This document shows, in pieces, positions 9,351-17,561 of a stretch of DNA of 64,000 nt (its first letter is position 1; every line of letters begins with the position of its first letter). Under the pieces are notes generated by a model. It did no database searches, was not told the origin of the DNA, and saw only the letters and a list, made by a program, of their open reading frames with translations. Location: assembly GCF_000425565.1 (NCBI RefSeq), contig NZ_AUDR01000016.1:111918-175917 (forward strand), in the 5' to 3' direction. Both the position numbers and the translations under genes were made by a program. This DNA comes from Tepidiphilus margaritifer DSM 15129 (GTDB taxonomy: Bacteria > Pseudomonadota > Gammaproteobacteria > Burkholderiales > Rhodocyclaceae).

Positions 9351-11420
9351 TCATTCCTCCAACGGCAAGGTGAAGCGAAACACCGTTCCCCCTTGAGGAT
9401 TGTCCTCCACGGTCAGGCGCCCTGCGTGGAATTCGACGATGGAGCGGCAGATCTTCAGCCCCATTCCCAGCCCATCGGGTTTGGTGGTGAAAAACGAAGT
9501 GAAAATCTGCTCGCGTTCCTCGGGCGAGAGACCGCGGCCCCGATCGATCACGGACACGGACACGTGGCGCTCGTCCTCGAGACTTGCCTGTACCCGGATC
9601 TGGCGCGCCGCAGGCCGCGTCTGTGCCATCGCTTCGATGCCATTGCGCATCAAATTGACCAGTACCTGCTCGATCAGGATCGGATCGGCCCGCACGCGGG
9701 GAAGGTCGGCCGGAAGCTCCACCAGGAGACGCACGTTGTTACGCTTGGCCTCCGGGGTCATGATTTCGACGGCACCCGCCACGATTTCGGCGAGCGGCAC
9801 CGCTTCGCGCCTGGGTTCGGACTTGCGTACGAAGTCGCGGATGCGGTTGAGAATGGAGCCGGCGCGCTCGGCCTGCGTCGCTGCTTTTTCCAGCACGGCG
9901 CGGACTGCCGCCTCGTCGAGCCGTCCTTGTTCCAAGCGGCTCATGCCGCCGCGGCAATAATTGGCGATCGCCGCAAGCGGTTGGTTGAGCTCGTGCGCGA
10001 GCGTGGAAGCCATCTCGCCCATGGTGATGAGCCGTGCCGTCTGATGCAATTGGACCTGGCGCTGCAGCTCGAGCGCACGCAAATGCTGATGCACGGTAAT
10101 GTCGGTGGCGATCGCCATGCGCACGATCCGCCCGTCGACCCACCGCGTGAGCTGTTCATGGACGTGATACCAGCGCCCGGATTCGGGGTGCTGCACTTCG
10201 CCGTCGAACAGCTCGCGAGGCAAGGTCTCTTCGTCGGGGTGAGATCCGTCCGGTTCCGGGGAGATCGGTCGCGGTACGCCAATGGCCGCCGCGCTTCGTC
10301 CCACCGCATCGAACCCATAGATACGCTTGAATGCCCGGTTGGCGAAGAGGATCTCGTCGCTCGCCCAGTCGGCGACGAACACCGCGGCATCGAGCCCTTC
10401 CAGCACCGCAGCGAAACGGCGTTGGGCCGCCTCGAGCGCGGCGCGGACCCGCCGTGCCTCGGTTACGTCCGTCACCGCGGCCATCCAGCCGGTGTGCCGC
10501 CCCTCGCCATCGATGAGCGGCGAGAGGTAGAAGCGCGCATCGAGCCGTTCTCCATCCTTGCGCCGGATGCGCATGTCGAATCCGTCGGGAGGAAAGCGTC
10601 CCGCGAGCGTCATGCGCAGGCTCTCCCAGCACGTCTCGAACGATTCTTCCGGCCAATAAGGAAACGGCGGACCACAGCCGAGGAGTTCCTCTTCCGTGAA
10701 TCCGACCAGCCGGCAGAAAGCGGGGTTCACATAGATGATGCGCCCCTGCAGATCGATCGCCCGCAGGCCGGTGACGAGGGATTCCTCCATGGCGCGACGA
10801 AACGCCATCTCGGCCTGTAGCGCCTGCTCGGTTTGTTTTGCCCGGGTGATGTCATGCGCGATCGCGTAGCAAGCATCTTCATCATTGACCGGGTTGATGT
10901 GCCACGACAGCCAGCGATATTCACCGGTGATGCCATGCACGCGGGCGACGAATTCCACGGCTTCGCCACTCGAGAGCCGACGTAGCGCCGACATCGTCTC
11001 GCCCCAGTCGTCGGGATGCACCAAGTCGATGAGCGATTTTCCCTGGAGCATTCGCTCGGTATAGCCGAGCACACGGGGAAAGGCGGCGTTGCACCGCAAG
11101 ATTTTCCCGTCTTGCGTCAGGATCGCCAGCAGGTCGAGCGAGAAATGGAAGAGCCGGTCCCGTTCGCGCAGCAAGCGCGCCATGGCCAACTCTCGTGTCC
11201 GTGAGCGTACGAGCAGCACGATGACCCAACCGCCCAGCGCCGCAATCACCAAGAGCATGGTGAGCATCTCGGTGTCGATCCCGGTGGCCGCTCCCGATGC
11301 CCCCCACTGGTAAAGCATGGCCCCCGTACCTAACATGATCAAGGCAAACAGGACCGCGGCGGCGCCGAATCTCGAAGGATGCGCTTCAGGCGCAGCGATG
11401 GCCGAAAGGTGGGTCTTCAT
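9351..11420 (-). CDS. Membrane-anchored PAS sensor histidine kinase
   Basis: The 689-residue kinase partners the FixJ-like regulator. Two transmembrane helices lie near residues 19-36 and 49-67 with almost no periplasmic loop between them, so it is unlikely to sense an external ligand through a periplasmic domain. Three PAS/PAC units follow (about 85-200, 205-330 and 335-455). The dimerisation domain has HELNQPLAAIANYCRGG with the phospho-acceptor His near 475, and the ATPase domain has VLVNLMRNGIEAM, IDRGRGLSPEE and GLGMGLKICRSIVE. This is the FixL/DctB-like HisKA subclass. I see no clear heme-binding PAS. It is divergent from aceE with about 180 bp between. Confidence 0.93.
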   Translation of the reverse strand: MKTHLSAIAAPEAHPSRFGAAAVLFALIMLGTGAMLYQWGASGAATGIDTEMLTMLLVIAALGGWVIVLLVRSRTRELAMARLLRERDRLFHFSLDLLAILTQDGKILRCNAAFPRVLGYTERMLQGKSLIDLVHPDDWGETMSALRRLSSGEAVEFVARVHGITGEYRWLSWHINPVNDEDACYAIAHDITRAKQTEQALQAEMAFRRAMEESLVTGLRAIDLQGRIIYVNPAFCRLVGFTEEELLGCGPPFPYWPEESFETCWESLRMTLAGRFPPDGFDMRIRRKDGERLDARFYLSPLIDGEGRHTGWMAAVTDVTEARRVRAALEAAQRRFAAVLEGLDAAVFVADWASDEILFANRAFKRIYGFDAVGRSAAAIGVPRPISPEPDGSHPDEETLPRELFDGEVQHPESGRWYHVHEQLTRWVDGRIVRMAIATDITVHQHLRALELQRQVQLHQTARLITMGEMASTLAHELNQPLAAIANYCRGGMSRLEQGRLDEAAVRAVLEKAATQAERAGSILNRIRDFVRKSEPRREAVPLAEIVAGAVEIMTPEAKRNNVRLLVELPADLPRVRADPILIEQVLVNLMRNGIEAMAQTRPAARQIRVQASLEDERHVSVSVIDRGRGLSPEEREQIFTSFFTTKPDGLGMGLKICRSIVEFHAGRLTVEDNPQGGTVFRFTLPLEE

Positions 11421-11489
11421 GGATATGGGAAAGCGCGGGGGAAGGAAAATTCCTCGATGAGACTGTCGCGCATTCTTGGTCGTTCCACC

Positions 11490-11508
11490 ACTAGGGAAAA
11501 CCCGTAGT
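11490..11508. promoter_or_regulatory. Palindromic site upstream of aceE (candidate regulator binding site)
   Basis: ACTAGGGAAAACCCGTAGT is an imperfect inverted repeat with ACTAxGGG half-sites. It lies between the divergent kinase gene and aceE, centred about 78 bp before the predicted aceE start site. A closely similar element occurs at 17458-17475 upstream of aapJ. Confidence 0.45.
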
Positions 11509-11541
11509 CATGATAACGTCTTTTTGTGCTGCAGCGCACGA

Positions 11542-11570
11542 TTGCACTTCGTGAAATTAAATTTTATATT
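11542..11570 (+). promoter_or_regulatory. Sigma-70 promoter of aceE
   Basis: TTGCAC (11542-11547), a 17-bp AT-rich spacer and TATATT (11565-11570) predict transcription from about 11577. This leaves a short leader with GGAGG at 11591-11595 before the aceE ATG. Confidence 0.65.
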
Positions 11571-11600
11571 GCGGGACGTCGATCGCAAAAGGAGGCCTCC

Positions 11601-14291
11601 ATGTCCGTTCAATCCCAGCACCACAACCACCCGGATCCGGATCCCGAAGAAACGCGCGAGTGGCTGGAAGCGCTCGATGCCGTCCTCGAGCACGAAGGGC
11701 CGGAACGGGCGCACGCGCTCCTCGAGACCCTGATCGAGGAGGCGCGAGAGCATGGCGTCGATCTCCCCTACTCGGCCAACACGGCCTACATCAACACCAT
11801 CCCGGTCGAATTGCAGCCCCCTTATCCCGGCGATCCCGACCTCGAGATCAAGATCCATTCCTACATCCGTTGGAACGCGATGGCCATGGTGGTGCGCGCC
11901 AACCGTGATTCCAACGTGGGCGGGCACATCGCCTCGTTCGCCTCGGCCGCCGTACTCTACGACGTCGGCTTCAACCATTTTTTCCGTGCGCCGAACGAGC
12001 ATCATCTGGGGGACCTCGTTTTCTTCCAGGGGCACTCCGCGCCCGGGATCTACGCGCGCGCCTTCATGCTCGGGCGGCTCACGGAAGAGCAGCTCATCAA
12101 CTACCGCCGCGAGATCGACGGCAAGGGGCTTTCCTCCTATCCCCACCCTTGGCTGATGCCGGCCTTCTGGCAGTTTCCCACCGTGTCGATGGGCTTGGGT
12201 CCCATCCAGGCGATCTATCAGGCGCGTTTCATCAAGTATCTCGCCTGCCGGGGGGTGCTCGACGCGGAACGTGCCGCCAAGCGCAAAGTGTGGTGTTTCG
12301 TCGGCGATGGCGAAACCGACGAGGTCGAGACCTTGGGGGCGATCGGTCTGGCGGCGCGCGAGAAGCTCGACAACCTCATCTTCGTCATCAACTGTAACCT
12401 GCAGCGGCTCGACGGCCCGGTGCGAGGCAATGGCAAGGTCATCCAGGAGCTGGAAGCCGAGTTCCGTGGCGCCGGCTGGAACGTCATCAAGGTGATCTGG
12501 GGCTCGCGTTGGGACGCGCTCTTTGCCCGCGACAAGAAGGGCATCCTGAAAAAACGCATGATGGAGCTGTGCGACGGGGACTATCAGACGTTCCGCGCCA
12601 AGGACGGAGCCTACATCCGCGAGCATTTCTTCAATACGCCCGAGCTCAAGGCGCTGGTGGCCGACTGGACCGACGAGGAGATTTGGCAACTCAACCGCGG
12701 CGGCCACGACATCTTCAAAGTGCACGCTGCCTACAAGGCCGCCGTCGAACACGAGGGGCAGCCGACGGTGATCCTCGCCAAGACCATCAAGGGCTACGGC
12801 ATGGGCCAGGCGGGCGAGGCGATGAACATCGCCCACCAGGCGAAGAAGATGGATCACGACGCGATCCGCAGTTTCCGCGACCGTTTCCGTCTGCCGGTCC
12901 CCGACGACCAGATCGATGCGCTGCCTTTCCTCACCTTCGCGCCCGACTCGCCCGAGGCGCGCTACATGCACGAACGGCGCCAGGCGCTGGGCGGCTATCT
13001 GCCGCAGCGGCGGCAGAAAGCGAGCGAATCGCTGGAAATTCCGCCGCTCGAATCGTTTGCCTCCTTCTTTGCCGGCAGCGGCGAAGGGCGCGAGATCTCC
13101 ACGACCATGGCGCTGGTACGCATGATGATCCAGCTCATGCGCGACAAGAAGATCGGCAAGCGCGTGGTGCCCATCGTACCGGACGAGTCGCGCACCTTCG
13201 GCATGGAAGGGATGTTTCGCCAGTTCGGCATCTGGAACCAGGAAGGGCAGAAATACGTTCCCGAGGATCATGACCAGCTGATGTTCTACAAGGAGTCGCG
13301 CGACGGCCAGATCCTGGAGGAGGGGATCAACGAAGCGGGCGCGACGAGCGACTGGATCGCGGCGGCCACGAGCTACAGCGTGCACGACGTGATCACGATC
13401 CCCTTCTACATCTTCTATTCCATGTTCGGCTTCCAGCGCACGATGGATCTCATCTGGGCGGCGGGAGATCAGCGCGCCCGGGGCTTTCTCATCGGCGGCA
13501 CCTCGGGGCGCACGACCTTGAACGGGGAAGGGCTGCAACACCAGGACGGCCACAGCCACGTGCTCGCGCACGTCGTGCCCAACTGCATCAGCTACGACCC
13601 GACCTTCCAGTACGAACTCGCCGTGATCGTGCACGAAGGCTTGCGGCGCATGATGGCAGAGCAGGAAGACGTCTTCTACTACATCACCGTGCTCAACGAG
13701 AACTACGAGCATCCGCCCATGCCCGAAGGCGAGGGGGTGCGCGAGGACATCCTCAAGGGAATGTATCTGCTGCGCGCCGCTGCAGCCGGCGACGCTCCCC
13801 GCGTCCAGCTCATGGGCAGCGGTTCTATCCTGCGCGAAGTGATGGCCGCGGCCGACATCCTGCGCGAAGACTGGGGCGTGGCTGCCGACGTGTGGAGCTG
13901 CACGAGCTTCAACGAGCTCGCCCGCGACGGCCAGGACACGGTGCGCTGGAACCTCTTGCATCCGCTGGAAGCGCCGCGCAAGAGCCACGTCGAGCAAAAA
14001 CTCTCCGGGCACCGCGGCCCGGCAGTGGCGGCGACCGACTACGTCAAGCTCTACGCCGAGCAGATCCGCCCCTTCGTCAAGCGCACTTACTACACCTTGG
14101 GCACCGACGGATTCGGGCGTTCCGATACCCGCGAGAAGCTGCGATTCCATTTCGAGGTCGATCGGCACTGGGTGACGCTCGCCGCGCTCATGGCGCTCGC
14201 CGAAGACGGCGAACTGCCGCGGCGCAAGGTGGCCGAAGCCATCGTCCGCTACGGCATCGACCCCGCCAAACCCAATCCGCGCACGGCCTAA
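11601..14291 (+). CDS. aceE: Pyruvate dehydrogenase E1 component, homodimeric
   Basis: AceE is the thiamine-diphosphate-dependent decarboxylase that oxidises pyruvate and reductively acetylates the E2 lipoyl group. From the ATG at 11601 the protein is 896 residues, typical of the alpha2 E1 of beta/gammaproteobacteria. GDGETDEVETLG followed by FVINCNLQRLDGP (about residues 233-272) is the thiamine-diphosphate/Mg motif, and HGQ/GEGLQHQDGHSH lies near 637. The frame opens 25 codons earlier, but the GGAGG 5 bp before ATG 11601 fixes the start. The stop is 12 bp before aceF, so aceE-aceF-lpdA are one operon. Confidence 0.98.
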   Translation: MSVQSQHHNHPDPDPEETREWLEALDAVLEHEGPERAHALLETLIEEAREHGVDLPYSANTAYINTIPVELQPPYPGDPDLEIKIHSYIRWNAMAMVVRANRDSNVGGHIASFASAAVLYDVGFNHFFRAPNEHHLGDLVFFQGHSAPGIYARAFMLGRLTEEQLINYRREIDGKGLSSYPHPWLMPAFWQFPTVSMGLGPIQAIYQARFIKYLACRGVLDAERAAKRKVWCFVGDGETDEVETLGAIGLAAREKLDNLIFVINCNLQRLDGPVRGNGKVIQELEAEFRGAGWNVIKVIWGSRWDALFARDKKGILKKRMMELCDGDYQTFRAKDGAYIREHFFNTPELKALVADWTDEEIWQLNRGGHDIFKVHAAYKAAVEHEGQPTVILAKTIKGYGMGQAGEAMNIAHQAKKMDHDAIRSFRDRFRLPVPDDQIDALPFLTFAPDSPEARYMHERRQALGGYLPQRRQKASESLEIPPLESFASFFAGSGEGREISTTMALVRMMIQLMRDKKIGKRVVPIVPDESRTFGMEGMFRQFGIWNQEGQKYVPEDHDQLMFYKESRDGQILEEGINEAGATSDWIAAATSYSVHDVITIPFYIFYSMFGFQRTMDLIWAAGDQRARGFLIGGTSGRTTLNGEGLQHQDGHSHVLAHVVPNCISYDPTFQYELAVIVHEGLRRMMAEQEDVFYYITVLNENYEHPPMPEGEGVREDILKGMYLLRAAAAGDAPRVQLMGSGSILREVMAAADILREDWGVAADVWSCTSFNELARDGQDTVRWNLLHPLEAPRKSHVEQKLSGHRGPAVAATDYVKLYAEQIRPFVKRTYYTLGTDGFGRSDTREKLRFHFEVDRHWVTLAALMALAEDGELPRRKVAEAIVRYGIDPAKPNPRTA

Positions 14292-14303
14292 AGGAGATTC
14301 CCG

Positions 14304-15602
14304 ATGGCATCCCTCATCGAAGTGAAGGTACCGGACATCGGCGACTATCACGACGTGCCGGTGATCGAGGTGTTGGTCAAGCCCGGTGACGTGCTTGCGC
14401 CCGAAGATCCGATCTGCACCCTCGAATCGGACAAGGCCACCATGGACGTGCCCTGCCCGGTGGCCGGCATCGTGCGCGAGGTGCTCGTCAAGGTCGGCGA
14501 CAAGGTCTCCGAAGGCACCCCCGTCATCCGCCTCGAAGCCAGCGAGGCGGGCGAACAGGCCAAGACACCTGCCTCCGAGCCGACGCGATCGGCTCCTGCC
14601 GTCGGCGCGACCGCCTGGGCCCCGGTGCTCGAACCCGCGGCGCCGGCCCCCGTTGCGCCCACGCCGATCCAGCTCGGAGGCAAGATCCACGCCAGCCCGG
14701 TGGTGCGGGCTTTTGCCCGCGAGCTCGGGGTCGATCTCTCCAAGGTCACTGCGTCCGGGCCGAACGGCCGCATCCTGCGTGAGGATGTCGTTGCCTACGT
14801 CAAGCGCGTAATGCAGGGCGAAGCGCAGGCGCCGGCCAAGGAGGCGGGCGGCGGCACGCTGCTCGCCGGCCTGGAATTGCCGCCGTGGCCCAAGGTCGAC
14901 TTCGCCAAGTTCGGCCCGATCGAGGTCAAGGAACTGGGGCGCATCAAGAAGATCTCGGCGGCGAATCTCGCGCGCAACTGGATCATGATCCCGGCGGTCA
15001 CCTACCACGACGAGGCCGACGTCACCGAGCTCGAAGCCTTCCGCCGCGAGCTCAACCGCGAGCACGAAAAGGAAGGGATCAAGTTCACCATGCTCGCCTT
15101 CCTCATCAAGGCGGTGGTGGCGGCGCTGCAGCGATTCCCCGACATGAACACCAGCCTCGACGGGGACAAGCTCGTCTATAAGCGCTACTACCATATCGGC
15201 TTCGCCGCCGACACACCGCAGGGTCTGGTGGTGCCGGTGCTGAAAGAGGCCGACAAAAAGGGACTGCGCGACATCGCCGTCGAAACATCCGAACTCGCCC
15301 GTAAGGCGCGCGAAGGCAAGCTCAAGCCGGCCGAGATGCAGGGCGCCACCTTCACCATCTCCAGCCTGGGAGGGATCGGCGGCACGGGATTTGCCCCCAT
15401 CATCAATGCGCCGGAAGTGGCGATCCTCGGCGTGAACAAGATCGCCGTCAAACCGGTATGGGACGGCAAGGCGTTCGTTCCGCGTCAGATCCTGCCGCTG
15501 TCGCTCACGGCGGATCATCGCGTCATCGACGGGGCGTACGCCACGCGCTTCACCACCCACCTTGCCCAGCTGCTCGCCGACTTCCGGCGGGTGCTGCTCT
15601 GA
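14304..15602 (+). CDS. aceF: Dihydrolipoyllysine-residue acetyltransferase, pyruvate dehydrogenase E2
   Basis: The E2 core passes acetyl groups from E1 to CoA. The 432-residue protein has one N-terminal lipoyl domain (residues 2-78, lipoylated Lys in LESDKATMDVP), an Ala/Pro linker, an E1/E3-binding domain (HASPVVRAFARELGVDL through GPNGRILREDVVAYVK, about 131-170) and a catalytic domain ending with the active-site LTADHRVIDGAYATRF. Many gammaproteobacterial E2 proteins have two or three lipoyl domains; here a further one sits on E3 instead. AAGGAG lies 7 nt before the ATG. Confidence 0.97.
   Translation: MASLIEVKVPDIGDYHDVPVIEVLVKPGDVLAPEDPICTLESDKATMDVPCPVAGIVREVLVKVGDKVSEGTPVIRLEASEAGEQAKTPASEPTRSAPAVGATAWAPVLEPAAPAPVAPTPIQLGGKIHASPVVRAFARELGVDLSKVTASGPNGRILREDVVAYVKRVMQGEAQAPAKEAGGGTLLAGLELPPWPKVDFAKFGPIEVKELGRIKKISAANLARNWIMIPAVTYHDEADVTELEAFRRELNREHEKEGIKFTMLAFLIKAVVAALQRFPDMNTSLDGDKLVYKRYYHIGFAADTPQGLVVPVLKEADKKGLRDIAVETSELARKAREGKLKPAEMQGATFTISSLGGIGGTGFAPIINAPEVAILGVNKIAVKPVWDGKAFVPRQILPLSLTADHRVIDGAYATRFTTHLAQLLADFRRVLL
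14310..14541. repeat. 232-bp exact direct repeat, copy 1 (aceF lipoyl domain)
   Basis: By eye every base from 14310 to 14541 matches 15622 to 15853, an offset of 1312 bp. It encodes residues 3-80 of AceF. Immediately beyond it the sequences diverge (AGCGAG against AACGAA, then unrelated linkers). Confidence 0.9.
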
Positions 15603-15618
15603 CGCGGAGGCGAATTCC

Positions 15619-17418
15619 ATGTCCCTCATCGAAGTGAAGGTACCGGACATCGGCGACTATCACGACGTGCCGGTGATCGAGGTGTTGGTCAAGCCCGGTG
15701 ACGTGCTTGCGCCCGAAGATCCGATCTGCACCCTCGAATCGGACAAGGCCACCATGGACGTGCCCTGCCCGGTGGCCGGCATCGTGCGCGAGGTGCTCGT
15801 CAAGGTCGGCGACAAGGTCTCCGAAGGCACCCCCGTCATCCGCCTCGAAGCCAACGAAGCGGGCAAGGGGGCCGAAGCATCCTCTGCCCCTGCCGAATCC
15901 GCCGCAGCGAGCGCCCCGGCACCGTCCGGATCGGCTCCCGTGCCGGCAGTAACGTCGTCCGTACCCGCCTTCGCCGGAGAAGTCCACCACCGCTGTCAGC
16001 TGCTCGTGCTCGGCGGCGGCCCAGGCGGCTATTCCGCCGCCTTCCGCGCAGCCGATCTCGGGCTCGACGTATTGCTGGTCGAGCGCGAACCCGTGCTTGG
16101 AGGGGTGTGCCTCAACGTGGGCTGCATCCCCTCCAAGGCCCTGCTGCATCTGGCTGCCGGCATCGGCGCACGCGATCACCTCGCCCAGGCCGGGATCGTC
16201 TTCGAGGCGCCCAAAATCGAGCTCGAGCGGGTGCGCGCCCATCGTGACGAGGTCGTAGGGCGATTGACCAAGGGCCTCGCGGGCATGGCCAAGGCGCGCG
16301 GCGTGCGGGTGCTGCAGGGGGAAGGCCGGCTCGTCGGCCCCCATCACCTCGAAGTGCGGCGCATGGAGGGCAATCCTGCGCGCGAAACCGGCGTGGTCGA
16401 AACCATCGAATTCGAACAGGCGATCCTTGCCGCCGGTTCGCAGCCGGTGCGCCTGCCGTTCCAGCCGGACGATCCCCGCGTGGTAGACTCCACGGGGGCG
16501 CTCGCCCTGCCCTTGCTGCCAAAGCGCATGCTGGTGGTGGGCGGCGGCATCATCGGCCTGGAAATGGGTACGGTCTATGCCGCCTTCGGCGCCACGGTCG
16601 ATGTGGTGGAGGCGACGGCGGATCTCTTTCCCGGTGCCGACCGTGACCTCGTTCGCGTCTGGGAGAAGAAAAACGCCGCCCGCTTCGGGGCGCTCTACCG
16701 CAACACGCGCACCACGGCGCTCGAGGCGCGCGCAGACGGTATCTGGGCGAGGTTCGAGGGCGAAGCGGCGCCCAAGGAAGGGCAACGCTACGACCTCGTG
16801 CTGGTGGCCGTGGGGCGTCGCTCCAACGGCCCCCTGCTCGGACTCGATGCGGCGGGCGTGCGCGTGGATGAACGCGGATTCATCCCGGTCGACCCGCAAC
16901 GGCGCACCAACGTGCCCCACGTTTTCGCCATCGGGGACCTCACCGGCAATCCGATGCTCGCCCACAAAGCCGTGCACGAAGGGCATGTGGCGGCGGAAGC
17001 GGCCGCCGGCCGGAAAGCGGCGTTCGATGCGCTGCAGATCCCATCGGTGGCCTACACCGACCCCGAGATCGCCTGGGCCGGACTCACCGAAGCCGAAGCC
17101 AAGGCCCGTGGTCTCAAAGTAGAAAAGGCCGTCTTTCCCTGGGCCGCCTCGGGGCGGGCGATCGCCAACGGTTGCGAGGAAGGATTCACCAAACTGCTGT
17201 TCGACACCGAGACGCACCGCCTGGTCGGTGGCGCCATCGTCGGCGCCGGTGCCGGGGATCTGATCGGTGAAATCTGCCTGGCGATCGAGATGGGGGCGGA
17301 AGCAGGCGACATTGCCCGCACCATCCATCCTCACCCAACGCTCATCGAAACGGTGGGTCTGGCCGCGGAAGTCGCCGAGGGTAGTTGCACCGACCTTCCG
17401 CCTGCGCGCAAGCGTTGA
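15619..17418 (+). CDS. lpdA: Dihydrolipoyl dehydrogenase with N-terminal lipoyl domain, pyruvate dehydrogenase E3
   Basis: E3 reoxidises dihydrolipoamide with NAD+. The 599-residue protein begins with a complete lipoyl domain (2-78) and an Ala/Pro-rich linker, then the flavoprotein: FAD-binding LVLGGGPGGYSAAFRA near 132, redox-active disulfide GGVCLNVGCIPSKALLH near 166, NAD-binding MLVVGGGIIGLEMG near 304 and the C-terminal catalytic HPHPTLIE. Lipoyl-E3 fusions are typical of betaproteobacteria and Neisseria. The frame opens 19 codons upstream inside aceF, but ATG 15619 has GGAGG upstream and starts the domain, 16 bp after aceF. Confidence 0.97.
   Translation: MSLIEVKVPDIGDYHDVPVIEVLVKPGDVLAPEDPICTLESDKATMDVPCPVAGIVREVLVKVGDKVSEGTPVIRLEANEAGKGAEASSAPAESAAASAPAPSGSAPVPAVTSSVPAFAGEVHHRCQLLVLGGGPGGYSAAFRAADLGLDVLLVEREPVLGGVCLNVGCIPSKALLHLAAGIGARDHLAQAGIVFEAPKIELERVRAHRDEVVGRLTKGLAGMAKARGVRVLQGEGRLVGPHHLEVRRMEGNPARETGVVETIEFEQAILAAGSQPVRLPFQPDDPRVVDSTGALALPLLPKRMLVVGGGIIGLEMGTVYAAFGATVDVVEATADLFPGADRDLVRVWEKKNAARFGALYRNTRTTALEARADGIWARFEGEAAPKEGQRYDLVLVAVGRRSNGPLLGLDAAGVRVDERGFIPVDPQRRTNVPHVFAIGDLTGNPMLAHKAVHEGHVAAEAAAGRKAAFDALQIPSVAYTDPEIAWAGLTEAEAKARGLKVEKAVFPWAASGRAIANGCEEGFTKLLFDTETHRLVGGAIVGAGAGDLIGEICLAIEMGAEAGDIARTIHPHPTLIETVGLAAEVAEGSCTDLPPARKR
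15622..15853. repeat. 232-bp exact direct repeat, copy 2 (lpdA lipoyl domain)
   Basis: This is the partner of 14310-14541. It covers the whole lipoyl domain of the E3 protein after its initiator Met and is identical even at synonymous codon positions. Confidence 0.9.
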
Positions 17419-17426
17419 ACCGATTC

Positions 17427-17459
17427 ATGGGCGGTAAGTCTTTTTGGCTTGCCGCCCAT
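17427..17459 (+). terminator. Strong hairpin after lpdA
   Basis: ATGGGCGGTAAG and CTTGCCGCCCAT pair over 12 bp with one G-T, around a 9-nt U-rich loop, 8 bp after the lpdA stop. There is no U-tract after the stem, so it is an imperfect intrinsic terminator or an mRNA-stabilising hairpin. Its right edge overlaps the palindrome at 17458. Confidence 0.5.
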
Positions 17460-17475
17460 TAGGGAAATCCCTAGT
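17458..17475. promoter_or_regulatory. Palindromic site upstream of aapJ (candidate regulator binding site)
   Basis: ATTAGGGAAATCCCTAGT is a near-perfect inverted repeat (TAGGGA/TCCCTA) centred about 66 bp before the predicted aapJ start site. It closely resembles the element at 11490-11508 before aceE. Confidence 0.45.
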
Positions 17476-17496
17476 CGGTGATTTCCCCATTTCCTC

Positions 17497-17525
17497 TTGC
17501 GATCAGCCCCACTCTACTCGATACT
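17497..17525 (+). promoter_or_regulatory. Probable sigma-70 promoter of aapJ
   Basis: TTGCGA (17497-17502), 17 bp, then GATACT (17520-17525) would start transcription near 17532, 30 nt before the start codon. Confidence 0.45.
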
Positions 17526-17561
17526 GTACGACGGTCCCGCGCCCGCAAGGAGGAAATTTCA

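Noticed and set aside
9351..11420. Kinase as an oxygen-sensing FixL
   Set aside because: No PAS domain shows a convincing heme-ligand context by eye, and nitrogen-fixation or microaerobic genes are not nearby.
11508..15650. A 1380-codon minus-strand open frame opposite aceE and aceF
   Set aside because: The real genes on the plus strand have full-length conserved domains; the antisense product has none.
14310..15853. Repeat as an insertion sequence or assembly duplication
   Set aside because: Both copies lie exactly within domain boundaries of two different genes with different flanks, so it is a duplicated protein domain.
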